Positions 55,407-64,000 of a stretch of 64,000 nt of DNA are shown in pieces. The DNA comes from Phascolarctos cinereus (taxonomy: Eukaryota; Chordata; Mammalia; Diprotodontia; Phascolarctidae). The translations under genes were made by a program, and so were the position numbers. Each line of letters starts with the position of its first letter. Positions within the stretch are counted from its first letter, which is position 1. Under the pieces are notes generated by a model. It made no database searches, was not told the DNA's origin, and worked only from the letters and a program-made list of their open reading frames with translations. The DNA lies in NCBI RefSeq assembly GCF_002099425.1, contig NW_018343955.1, positions 9,199,001 to 9,263,000 of the forward strand, in the 5' to 3' direction.

Positions 55407-55669
55407 GGGGAAGCTAGATGGCACAGTAGACCTAGAGTCAAGAAGTGCCAGACCTAGAGTCAAGAAGACTCATCTTCCTGAGTTCAAATCTGGCTTCATA
55501 TACTTACTACTGTTGTGTGACCTTAAACAAATCACTGTTTGCCTCAGTTTCCTCATCTGTAAAATGAACTGGAGAAGTAAATGGCAAACCACTCCAGTAT
55601 CTTTTCCAAGGAAACCCCAAATAGGGTCACAAAGAGTCAGACACGACTAAATAAATGACTGAATAACAG
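55407..55669 (+). mobile_element. Mar-1-type CORE-SINE with RTE/BovB-like tail
   Basis: Seen: 'gaagctagatggcacagtag', a 22-bp tandem duplication ('gacctagagtcaagaag' at 55,429 and 55,451), 'gcctcagtttcctcatctgt', 'aaaatgaactggagaagtaa', 'atggcaaaccactccagtat', 'gggtcacaaagagtcagaca' and 'cgactaaataaatgactgaa'. The last two are the BovB-like tail. Confidence 0.92.
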
Positions 55670-55709
55670 TACAGCTAGTTAAGTGGCACAGTTTCAGTTT
55701 GAAGCTAGG

Positions 55710-55912
55710 AAATGTGGTAGAGTAGGAAGAATGTTGTATTTGGAGTCAGAGGAACTGGGTTCAAGCCCCACCCCTGAAGTTGACTCTCCGGTATTACTCT
55801 GTACAAACCAGTTATCCTCTCTGAGTCTTAGTTTGCTCATCTACAAAATGAGAACATTGGCCTGCATAAGCTAGATGGTTCCTTCAAACTCTAATCTCTC
55901 ATCCTATAAAAT
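55710..55912 (+). mobile_element. MIR/Ther-1 CORE-SINE
   Basis: Seen: 'gtattactctgtacaaacca', 'gtttgctcatctacaaaatg', 'ggttccttcaaactctaatc' after a head with 'tggagtcagaggaactgggt'. Confidence 0.85.
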
Positions 55913-56584
55913 CCAGTGCTCTTTGCTTCTCCTGAGCAAGGAGCCTTAATTCTGACTTTGGTGCTGCTTTGATGTGTGGCATTGGACAGCTTACTTATTA
56001 TTCCTGTGCTTTACTCTTCTAAGTGGCAATATGAGCTAATATGAGGATAACATCCATTTGCCAAATGCTAATATGCTTTCATTTTGATTAACCGCATATG
56101 TTCACCAATCCCCTAGTCCAATCTCTGACTTAGTCTTCCCCCTAATAAAATCCCTCTTGTAATTGCTGTATGGACTGGTTTTAGTTAGCTCCATTTATAA
56201 GGGCATGGTGCAAACGAGGCTACAGTGGAGGCAGGTCCAATCTGTTCTTGGGCTAGTCAATTTTTTATTGTTTCATGGCCACATAACACCCCTGACCCTG
56301 ACCAGTCTTCCTGTAAGTTCAGAGGAAAATGTCAACTCTTAACCATTAAGGGAGACATTCAAAAGAAGGTGGATGAGTTAGCACACATTCGATATTACTA
56401 GGAGGAAAACAAATCAGAGGACAAAGAGAGGAGTCCATTAGAATAAATACAGGTTCACTTCTGAAGGAGAATATTTTTGGTAAGAATATTTTGGCAGTAT
56501 ATTTGGTAAATTGATGTTATAAGTATCTATTTCTCCCTATTGCATATTTGTCTAGCCCATTTCTCATAGTGAATTAGTTCCTTA
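55913..56584. other. unassigned sequence
   Basis: No repeat or gene recognised. Confidence 0.4.
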
Positions 56585-56675
56585 AAGATAGAGACTATGT
56601 CCATTTCTTATTAAGTATCCTAAGTATACTCTCTAGCCATTCCATCAATATTTATTAATAGATTAAAGTATTATT
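56585..56675 (+). mobile_element. L2 LINE 3' terminal fragment
   Basis: Seen: 'agatagagactatgtccatt', spaced 'ctctagccattccatcaata' and 'tttattaatagatta'. Decayed. Confidence 0.5.
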
Positions 56676-56756
56676 GTGAAGAATAACTAATAAAAATGAG
56701 AATAAAAGAGTCTATAAATAGAATAAAGTCAACTAGGAGTTTTAATAGTACAAGAC

Positions 56757-56880
56757 AAGGCTTAGAGAGGTGAAAGGATTTGTCCAAAGTCAAGCAAATA
56801 GAGCATAGCAGAGACAGGCTCGAACCCCTGTCCTCTGATTCCAAATCCAGACCTCTTGCCACTGCCATGCTGCACCTGGT
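56757..56880 (-). mobile_element. MIR CORE-SINE, antisense
   Basis: Seen: 'aaggatttgtccaaagtcaa', 'ctgtcctctgattccaaatc', 'cagacctcttgccactgcca'. Confidence 0.8.
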
Positions 56881-58026
56881 GACCTCAACTCTGTGTTACT
56901 GTGAAAATCTCCAGGCCACAATAGCATCCTTGCTCTTACCCCCATGCAGATTCCTGCTTGCTTCTCTTAGCTCTGCTTGGGACCATGCACAGCCTGCTAG
57001 CTGGCAATGGCAAGCCATCTGCTTTAGCTTTGAAAAGCTGTTTACATTGTTTTCCTGGTCAGCCAGGGCAGTCCTTTCATAAACTGTACTTTAACTGCAC
57101 GTAGCACTAGGGATTTGGCCTCTTTTGTTTCTCATCCTTTACTTATTGCAAGTCACAGCAGGGAAAGCCCTGAGGAATGAACTATTTTTCACAACTAAAT
57201 TTTTCTTTTTTTGCAAAAGCACCCATATCCCCCCCCACCAAAAAAATGGTATCAATTATCACACAACATATCTATTGACTTAAGTCACTACCGCACAACA
57301 TAGTTATTGCCTTAAGTCACAATAGCCTTTCCAGGGCCTGAGGCTGTGCATGCAAAGGCTACATTTGACACTTGGTAAATCTGTTTTCCACTTTACTTCC
57401 TTAGGCCCCAGAAATGAGGTTTTTTATGTTCATAAATTTACTAGTATGGGGTTTGGCATGGATTCCAGGTTCTGTTTGTGCTTTTGCATCATTTCTGGAT
57501 GATTTGGAAGATGACTCTAGATGCTTTTGCTCTCTGTAAAATAAAGCTAATTCAAATCTCAGCTAATTTCTTTTTTAGCAATTATGGTGTGCCAAAGAAA
57601 GCTGAGAATTGAGGCGATTATCTGGATAAATTGGGGTAAAAACCATGCTCAAATAAACAATTCAGGCCAAGGGTGGCTTTATTTGGCCTGTTTTATCTGT
57701 CTTATCACGTCATTTCCCCCATTTCCCCTGGCTTGTATTGACAGTCTCTGTGTCTATGTGATGTCGAAATAACCAGAGGGAAAATGGAAAAATTTAGTCA
57801 AGCTGGTTATTTGATACCATATAGACAAGAACCACTGTTTTTATGGAATTCAACCATCCTTCAACAACAGACTCGAGCTATCAGTTTTGGATACTATGAA
57901 TGAAATGAAACCAGGATACAACTGCTCCCCCAGAAGACACTTATGCCTTAAAAGACAGAAGGCATCGCAAGTGTTGTGTTCTTTCTCTAGTTATTCCTGG
58001 ATGTATGGGAATACAGAATGTTATAT
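56881..58026. other. repeat-poor stretch, no gene
   Basis: 1.1 kb without recognisable repeats except a 32-bp-period tandem duplication at 57,262-57,320. The 100-codon frame at 56,780-57,082 begins inside the MIR and has no domain. AT-rich 57,540-57,860 is a conserved-element candidate. Confidence 0.4.
57262..57320. repeat. two-copy tandem duplication, 32-bp period
   Basis: 'cacaacatatctattgactt' plus 'aagtcac' at 57,262-57,288, and 'cacaacatagttattgcctt' plus 'aagtcac' at 57,294-57,320: 3 mismatches in 27. Confidence 0.9.
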
Positions 58027-58226
58027 GGCCATAGATTTAGATCCAGAAAGAACTTCAGAGGTTATCTAGTCCAAGCCCTTCCTTTTACAGATGAAGAAAC
58101 AGAGACCTACAGAGGGTAAGTGACTTGCCCAGAGTCATATAGCCAGTAAGGGTCTGAGGCAAGATTGGAACTCAAGTCTTCCTGACTCCAAACTGAAAGC
58201 CCTATTTGCTATGCTATACTACCTCT
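58027..58226 (-). mobile_element. MIR/Ther-1 CORE-SINE, antisense, near complete
   Basis: Seen: 'atagatttagatccagaaag', 'cttccttttacagatgaaga', 'gtaagtgacttgcccagagt', 'ttggaactcaagtcttcctg'. Confidence 0.9.
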
Positions 58227-58229
58227 CTA

Positions 58230-58575
58230 TGTGCATAGTTATATAAACATGTACAAATATAAGTGTATAGATAACATACATGTATATATGTATATATACA
58301 GACAATATCTACGGATACATGTAAGATGTGATTGATATATATCTTGTTTGTGATATACATGTAATACATTATCACTTAGCTGAGAAGGTCAGATATATGT
58401 GTGCATGTATATAGGTGTCTTGCATATGCACCCATGTACATATCAACATATCTTGTCTCCTTGACATGTATGTACATATATAACATATATAGATATATAT
58501 AGATCTATCTTGCCTTCTCAATGCATGTGTATATGTGTATATGTGCATATATACATCTAGACATACATACATATT
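58230..58575. repeat. long imperfect (TATG/CATA)n low-complexity array
   Basis: About 345 bp of TATG, CATA and TATA phases with embedded 'atatcttgt' words recurring at about 58,339, 58,447 and 58,504. Longest low-complexity tract in the window. Confidence 0.82.
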
Positions 58576-58584
58576 TTGTCTCAG

Positions 58585-58725
58585 CCAAATTGTGAGCAAT
58601 TCAAGGGCAGGTATTACAGCTGATACTATATTTCTGTTGTATTGGTGTGTCTTGTGTCCTCATGGTGCCTAGAACAATGCTGAGGACATTCGTAGGTGTT
58701 CGTTGAATACTTCCTGAGTGAATAA
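58585..58725 (+). mobile_element. L2 LINE 3' end
   Basis: Seen: 'aattgtgagcaattcaaggg', 'catggtgcctagaacaatgc' and 'taggtgttcgttgaatactt'. Confidence 0.75.
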
Positions 58726-58939
58726 GGAAGCATTTTACCAAACCTCATTTGTCTATGGACAAGTTACCTCTGATATTGGCACTTTTCTGAAAACACTAGG
58801 CAAGCTCCCCTCTGCTTCTCCTTCACTTCTCCTTGTTAGGATGAAGGAAAAAAATCATCCCCTAGTCCACCTATACGGGATGGGAGAGAAGGAAAATACT
58901 TCTAAAGCAGAAAAATAGCTTTCTGATTCATGGACAGAA

Positions 58940-59150
58940 AGCCAACCACAGCCCAAGAAACCGGCATTCAGATTTTCCTCCTGACAGTACTGCCTATGTA
59001 ATCCTGGGCAAATCAATTCCATTTCAGTGCTCAGTGCAACTGTTGAACATTCTAAGATTCAGAGCAAGAGCTAACCTAACTGAATAGAGGGCTCTGCCTC
59101 ACCAAGAATTCCCTAAAACTGGTAAAATCACATATCATTTAAAACAAGTG
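58940..59150 (+). mobile_element. CORE-SINE related to MIR, long-tailed variant
   Basis: Seen: 'gtaatcctgggcaaatcaat', 'ctgttgaacattctaagatt', 'aagaattccctaaaactggt'. Same variant as 21,383-21,560. Confidence 0.62.
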
Positions 59151-59369
59151 AACAATGGAGATGTATATATATCTGACAAAGTGTGACTGATTTTTAATGA
59201 CATATCAGGATGTAAACATCCATATAATAGTTCTTCCCTTCTAGGTAGTCCACCTGAAAGAGTCTAAACTTATTCTAATATCATTCAGAACATTTTTGAA
59301 AGAAAATGTTCCTTGAGGGCAGTGATCAGTTTTGGTTCATTTCCCCCCTTAATTCCCTCCTCCATTTAA
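59151..59369. other. unassigned sequence
   Basis: Nothing recognised. Confidence 0.35.
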
Positions 59370-59943
59370 AAATAAAATCTGTTCCTGGCACCAGTATCCT
59401 TCTAGCAATGCTGTTTGCAACACTGAAATCATCCTTGATTTTTGCCCTTCCCCCAGTACCTATATCCAATTGATTGCCATGTGTTGTCAATCCCACCTCC
59501 ATGACATCTCTTGCTTCTGTACCTTTCTCTACGTTTATACAGCCTCTGCCTTAGTTTGGGCCATCATCACCTCTTGCCGTAGCTATTGGAATGGCTTTCT
59601 AAATGGCTTCCCTGCCTCCATTGTCTTGTCTCATCTTTATTTGATCCATCTTCCTAACACCTGCCAGATTTCTATTGCTAAAATATAGATCTGACCATGT
59701 TAATCTCCTTGTCCTCTAAATCTCCCATCTGCAATAGCTTCTTATTGCCTCTAGAATAAAATAAAAAATATTCAGCTTAGGATTTAAACTTTGCTGCAGT
59801 TTAGCTCCTACTTACCTTTTCAGTTTTATTTCATATTACCTTTCATGAACTCTTCACTTCAGTCAAAATAGCCTGCTAGCTTTTCCCTGTTACAGGAATG
59901 TGCTGAATGCAGCTCTAACCTTCTCTGAAAGCTTTCATTTGTG

Positions 59944-60270
59944 AATTAAATTTTCATTGTGAGCATTTACACTTCAGAAATCTGCAAATACTACTAATAA
60001 AGCTTGTTTGATTGTTTTCCAGGAATGGGGAACCTGTGGCCTCGAGGCCACATGTAGCCCTCTAGGTCCTCAAGTGCTTGCAGTCATAGGGCAGCACTTG
60101 AGGACCTTGAGGGCTACATGTGACCTCGAGGCCACAGGTCCCTCCCCCTCCACTCTAGACTTAAGAAAGTGATGGAGAAAATGTCAATAATGCATATTAA
60201 ACTGAAAAATTTGTCCTACATACATTTTATTTACAGAGAGCCAGTTGCTAAAGATTTGCCTGCACACTCT
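59944..60270. repeat. unclassified interspersed repeat, copy 2, inside L2 and carrying a MITE
   Basis: Seen: shares ordered blocks with 30,911-31,165 ('attttcattgtgagcattta', 'gagagccagttg'). The L2 order is broken here and resumes by about 60,330. A MITE lies at 60,020-60,155. Family unknown. Confidence 0.62.
60020..60155. mobile_element. hAT-like MITE, copy 3, shortened and almost fully palindromic
   Basis: Seen: left 'cctgtggcctcgaggccaca', right 'tgacctcgaggccacaggtc'; inner 'tctaggtcctcaagtgctt' pairs with 'agcacttgaggaccttgagg'. The non-palindromic centre of copies 1 and 2 is mostly missing, leaving a long hairpin of about 135 bp. Confidence 0.75.
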
Positions 60271-60610
60271 TACCTGCAAATGACATCCCACCTCCCTTTG
60301 CAAAGTGGTTCCTTCATGTATGGGAAGCAGCTCCTCTTCATCTTTACTTTGAGGAATCCCTAACTTCCTTCAAAGCACAGCTCTGTAAACATCTCTTGAT
60401 CCCCTTGGTAATGAGCACTTTCTCTCCCTCTTGAAATTATTTTGTACTACTTTGTATACACTTGGTATTTACTTGTTGTGTCTCTCCCATAGAATATAAA
60501 CTTTTCAAGGGCCAGAACAGTTTTCATTTTGTCTTTGTAGCTCGACTGCCTAACAGCAGTCTGTTGTATATAGCTAATGCTTAATAAATTAGTTGAACTG
60601 AATGAAACTG

Positions 60611-61654
60611 ACTGGAATGGAATGAAATTGAAAATATTTCAAACTTAATAGATTTTTCAAGGAGGTAGAACCAGTCTGGGTGAGCGAATACTGATTTGTG
60701 AGATTTCAGGTTCTTTCTGGGCAGATTTTCCAAGAAAGTGGTCTTTTGCCCTTCAGTGCAAACTTCCAGGTACATAGAGTGGTAAGTGTCATACCACAGA
60801 AGGGTCAGGATAGCAGGGAGGAGAGAAGAGAGGCAATTAGACTTTCCCTAACATTGGACTGAGGGTTTTTGTTTAATTTTGTGTTTTCCTCCGATTCAGA
60901 ATTTCTTTGAAATATATGAAAGTTCAGGGCTCCTCTGGGGTAACTGAGTGAATATTCAACCAGTCAAGGGATCCTGCTTCATGATTTCAGGTTATGACCA
61001 TCTAATCACTGCCAGGATAACACACAGTCCTTCTTTTGTGACAAAATGGAGGGCAGCAAAGTAGTGCAACATACTACAGGGTTGCCAGCAGATAAGACTC
61101 CTGCCTCTCATATGAGTTAGGCTCGTTAGAACCATGTCAAGAATGTTCCTCCTTTAGGTGCTGTCTATATCTGTGTGTTGTGGGAAGAAAGTGATGTTAT
61201 TACATATGAAACTATATGCTCAGATTCAATTCTTTTATCCTGGTTTTCAGATCTTCCTGGGGGGCGGGTGACATGTGAAGGAAAATAACACTCACTGTCT
61301 GGCATCTTCTTTGTCCATCAGTGTGCTGCAGCATTTGGTAAACTGCTGGTGAATTTGGTAACATCCTTATTTACTGAACAGAAAATTAAATTCCACCTAG
61401 CATTGCAGGCTTAAGCGACTGTGCAAGAAAGTTCTGCGTCACATGTGTTAATTCAAGAAAGAGCAAGAGATAAAATGAACCTCCGAAAATGAGGAAGTTT
61501 AAGAGGATACACTCACATTGAATGATTAACAGATTGCCAAAAGTCTTAATTCCAGTTAAGCCCTTTTTCCAGTGCCCTGATTTGTAATCCTTCCTGTCAC
61601 CAGACAGCATTCCATTCATGAGCAGTGGAACTTGGACCATTATTCAATATACAT
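60611..61654. other. unassigned sequence, no gene
   Basis: No repeat recognised. The 84-codon minus frame at 61,386-61,640 shows no domain. Confidence 0.4.
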
Positions 61655-61840
61655 AGGATCATAGAGCTGAAAGAGCCTTTGGAAGTGATTTAATCCAACC
61701 CCTCATTTTACAGAGGAGGAAATTAATGTCCTAGAGATGAGAAATGACTTGTATAAGGCCACACATGCTGTCAAAAGCAGAGCCAGGATTCAAATTCCAG
61801 TTTTCTGATTCCAAATCCAGTGCATTTTCAGCTCTGCCAT
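61655..61840 (-). mobile_element. MIR/Ther-1 CORE-SINE, antisense, near complete
   Basis: Seen: 'ggatcatagagctgaaagag', 'ctcattttacagaggaggaa', 'gagccaggattcaaattcca', 'gattccaaatccagtgcatt'. Confidence 0.9.
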
Positions 61841-62237
61841 GGGGGACAAAAGCTATCCTGGGACAAAAATATTTATGTTTTCTCAAGTTTCTGATTTGGA
61901 CCGTGGAAGAAATGGTCATAATTGCCAAAGGGACTTGGAACTTCTCATCATTTTGTTTGTTTTTTAATTGAAATAGTGGTAAGGAATTCCCCAGGATTTC
62001 CATGGTGCCGTCCTACAATGCTCCCCTTCACCAGCAAGCAAGAAGTCTCCATGGTGCTGATCAATGCCTCCTGATCTAGGAAGTAAAGTTTGGAGGTCTC
62101 AGTTTAGAAGTTCTGGTATAGATGAGAGAAGCAGGTTACAGGAAGCAGCATTGTCATTCAAGTAAGCCAAGACTAATTATTAACCACTCAAAGATCAGAG
62201 GAACAGTAAGCAAGCTAATTCAGTTCTACACAACTTG
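61841..62237. other. unassigned sequence
   Basis: Nothing recognised. Confidence 0.4.
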
Positions 62238-62273
62238 AGTATACACCCTGGTCACATGACCAGGGTGTATACT
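62238..62273. repeat. 36-bp near-perfect palindrome with E-box centre
   Basis: Seen: arm 'agtatacaccctggtca' (62,238-62,254), spacer CA, arm 'tgaccagggtgtatact' (62,257-62,273): 17 of 17 pairs. The centre 'gtcacatgac' matches the MiT/TFE-type E-box TCACATGA. It is not part of a recognised transposon. Could be a regulatory dimer site, a cruciform-prone inverted duplication or a chance replication-slippage product. Confidence 0.95.
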
Positions 62274-62274
62274 G

Positions 62275-62400
62275 TTGGTACAAAGACAAAAGTGACAGTA
62301 GCCCCTGCCCTCAAAGTACTTATCTTCTACTTGAGGGCAAACTACATGTCCATAGATGAGTAAATATACAATCTACACTCAATAAATGCAATGTAATTTC
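62275..62400 (-). mobile_element. L2 LINE 3' UTR fragment, antisense
   Basis: Seen: 'acaaagacaaaagtgacagt', 'ccctgccctcaaagtactta', 'gcaaactacatgtccataga'. Compare 32,200-32,290 and 54,115-54,190. The palindrome abuts its left edge. Confidence 0.72.
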
Positions 62401-62479
62401 AGGATGTGGGAAGTGTTTATTGTGGTTTTGAGCAGCATTTGGAATGGAGCTGGAGATTCTAAGAAGTTGTAGTTACAAG

Positions 62480-62690
62480 TTGTTGTTGTTGTTGCTTGTC
62501 CTTCATTCTTGAAGAGGACCACGACATCATGGAGGTGATGCCTTGACATGCAAGTGATTGAATTTAAGTGAGGCAGGGCTGTACAAAGTCACTAGCCTCA
62601 CTTTTTCCTCCAGAGCCATCTGGGTCCAGTGGCTAGATACAGATCAGAATGTCTGGAAGTGGCTACAGAACCAGGGACAAACAGTGTCCA
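62480..62690 (-). mobile_element. RTE-mobilised SINE, antisense
   Basis: Seen on the + strand: (TTG)n, 'cttgtccttcattcttgaag', 'acatgcaagtgattgaattt', 'gaggcagggctgtacaaagt', 'cctccagagccatctgggtc'. Reverse complement of the copy at 24,621-24,804. May extend to about 62,760. Confidence 0.85.
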
Positions 62691-63104
62691 AAAGAGTTGG
62701 TTTAAGGTTTAAGGTTGGAGGTCAGGGTGCAAGAGCTGCCACACAGAGGTAAACAACAAGGAATCAGGTTTGACAAAGCATCCTTTCAATGGTTATAATG
62801 AAGAGCTCTACAAGAATGAGTGTTTCTCTGAATACAGTCCCTCATGGCTGGGCTCACCTTCCAACTGCCCCCTTCACCCTCAGGATCCCAGCCCCCTACA
62901 TTCATTACTCTCCAGGATAAAGGCCAGAAGTAAATGGTGCAGGACATTCATCATTAGTGAAGGAATGGGGTAAGATGGAAATTTGTTGGGTTTTTTAGCA
63001 TAAAAAATACTACAGAATATAGTGAGTGAGCCTCAACACAGAATGTAGTGGTTACATTTCTGCATTTTAACTAATTCTTAATTTACCAAGAAGGGAAAGG
63101 GAAA
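62691..63104. other. unassigned sequence
   Basis: 'agagctgccacacagaggta' at 62,730 may be the 5' extension of the RTE element. No gene. Confidence 0.4.
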
Positions 63105-63240
63105 GAAAAGCAATATAGCACCTATTATGTACCAGGCACTATGCTAAGTGCTCTTCATTTTTTCTTTGTTCATGTGCCTAGTGAAGTCTAGAATTTATTA
63201 TTTTTTACATGAAACAAGAGGATAGGAAGGTTTACCGAAA
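63105..63240 (-). mobile_element. MIR/L2-type 3' tail, antisense
   Basis: Seen: 'agcacctattatgtaccagg', 'cactatgctaagtgctcttc' and a decayed 'atgaaacaagaggat'. Confidence 0.7.
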
Positions 63241-63879
63241 GCCAAGACATAAAGAGACTAACAAAGACTGGGAAGCTTTGACGAAGCAGAAATAAATTTA
63301 ATGTATACATCTTCTTTGAGTGGATCTATCTATTGAAACTATCCTTTTTTTTGGGGGGGGAGAAGGTCTCTTCTTCCTATTTCTCCTTCTCCTACACTTT
63401 TTCCTCCATAATGCTACAGCTAGAAGAGAATGTGAAGCATTGGCAAATCCTGCTGCTTCCTGTAAGGAAGGGTAAGGTTCCAGGAAGATATCTCTCCATG
63501 ACCATCCCCCCAAACCTCAACTGTGCTGATGAGGGAACATGGTAACTAGAGTAATATCCTATCTTCTTTGGCACAGTGGTAGTTAACCATTCACACAATC
63601 AATAAGCATGTATCCAAAAGCCTTACCAGATACAATTCAAGACCCAACTCTGACAGGTTATTTTTTTATGATAGTCTTGTCTTAGTTTTCAGCACCCCAA
63701 GGTCCCAATAAACATCAATAATCATTAGCCTGTCACTATTTTGATGCAGTGGAGAGCAGTTAAATCTTCACTTATAAAACTTCAATACTTTTGCATCGGT
63801 TTATTTTCAGAATTCGAAATTTATTTTTGAACTAAATCTTCATGCTTCATTCTATTTGTTTAAGTGTGTTTGAGCGTTC
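63241..63879. other. unassigned sequence
   Basis: T/G homopolymer junction at 63,346-63,361. Frames of 68-71 codons overlap on both strands. AT-rich 63,700-63,860 has no repeat signature. Confidence 0.4.
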
Positions 63880-64000
63880 TTTTGTTTTGTTTTTGTTTTT
63901 GTTTTTTGGCTAGGCAATGGGATTAAGTGACTAGCCCAGGGTCACGCAGCTAGTAAGTGTTATGTGTCTGAGGCCAGATTTGAACTCAGGTCCTCCTGAC
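63880..64000 (-). mobile_element. tRNA-headed poly(A) SINE, antisense, cut by the window edge
   Basis: Seen on the + strand: (GTTTTT)n tail, 'ggctaggcaatgggattaag', 'agggtcacgcagctagtaag', 'gaggccagatttgaactcag'. The SINE head lies beyond the window. Confidence 0.93.

Larger units (their letters stand above)
59370..60610 (+). mobile_element. L2 LINE, end of ORF2 and 3' end, split by another repeat
   Basis: Seen: 'cctatatccaattgattgcc', 'tcccacctccatgacatctc' (L2 'LPPQHL'), 'tattggaatggctttctaaa' (ORF2 'YCNSLL'), 'aatatagatctgaccatgtt', 'ttgcctctagaataaaataa'. After the insert: 'cttcaaagcacagctctgta', 'agaatataaacttttcaagg' and 'ctaatgcttaataaattagt'. The 72-codon frame at 59,470-59,688 is a surviving piece of ORF2 context. 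Confidence 0.85.

Noticed and set aside
56780-57082. 100-codon + strand frame
   Set aside because: Begins inside an antisense MIR and has no recognisable domain.
1-64000. endogenous retrovirus or other LTR element
   Set aside because: No paired terminal repeats, primer-binding site, polypurine tract or gag/pol/env-like region recognised anywhere in the window.

Overview
This window looks like 64 kb of a marsupial (metatherian) nuclear genome, either intergenic or from a very large intron. I could not support a single host exon, tRNA, rRNA or other RNA gene on either strand. Long open frames are all short and fall inside repeats or microsatellites. The species group is inferred from repeat content: the abundant tRNA-headed SINE (head 'ggggcagctaggtggcacag'), Mar-1-type CORE-SINEs with an RTE/BovB-like tail, RTE/BovB reverse transcriptase, marsupial-type L1 and half-L1 (HAL1), many long L2 copies, many MIR/Ther-1 copies and several short hAT-like DNA transposons. 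I could not resolve opossum from Australian lineages.

Layout. 1-5.9 kb: antisense L2, antisense RTE 3' region, a nonautonomous hAT element carrying a SINE, two MIRs each with a DNA-element insert, then T-rich unclassified sequence. 5.9-9.5 kb: an L1 with ORF1 but most of ORF2 deleted, inside a target-site duplication (TSD). 10.0-12.2 kb: an RTE reverse-transcriptase fragment, antisense L1, L2 3' end. 12.2-16.7 kb: MIR, L1 and L2 fragments and a pyrimidine tract. 16.7-18.0 kb: a SINE and an L1 stacked at one target site. 18-23 kb: MIRs, antisense L1, a 'mini' L1 with 16 bases of the 5' end fused to the ORF2 end. 23.4-29.15 kb: a nearly full-length, heavily decayed L1. 29.9-36 kb: two long antisense L2 copies, L2 3' ends and a short mariner-like hairpin. 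37.3-41.6 kb: a MIR split by a hAT element, a Mar-1-like SINE with TSD, and two L2-like copies, one split by a HAL1 3' end. 42.8-54.7 kb: L2, MIR, an old L1 split by a complete HAL1 element (45,962-49,117) that itself contains a SINE, then antisense and sense L1. 54.8-64 kb: hAT MITEs, MIRs, L2, a 36-bp near-perfect palindrome and a SINE cut by the window edge.

How the parts relate. L1 machinery accounts for L1, HAL1 and the poly(A) SINEs (several with 13-18 bp TSDs). RTE machinery accounts for the (CAA)n-tailed SINEs. Nesting gives relative ages: MIR and L2 are hosts; L1, hAT and SINE elements are guests. No endogenous retrovirus or LTR element was recognised.

The most notable structures are the HAL1 family with a doubled 3' tail (two copies), the same-site SINE/L1 stack, the L1 mini-element junction, and the palindrome at 62,238-62,273. 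A few repeat-free AT-rich stretches with paired homeodomain or TCF-like motifs are candidates for conserved noncoding elements, but this could not be tested here. I did not see a clear previously undescribed biological system.
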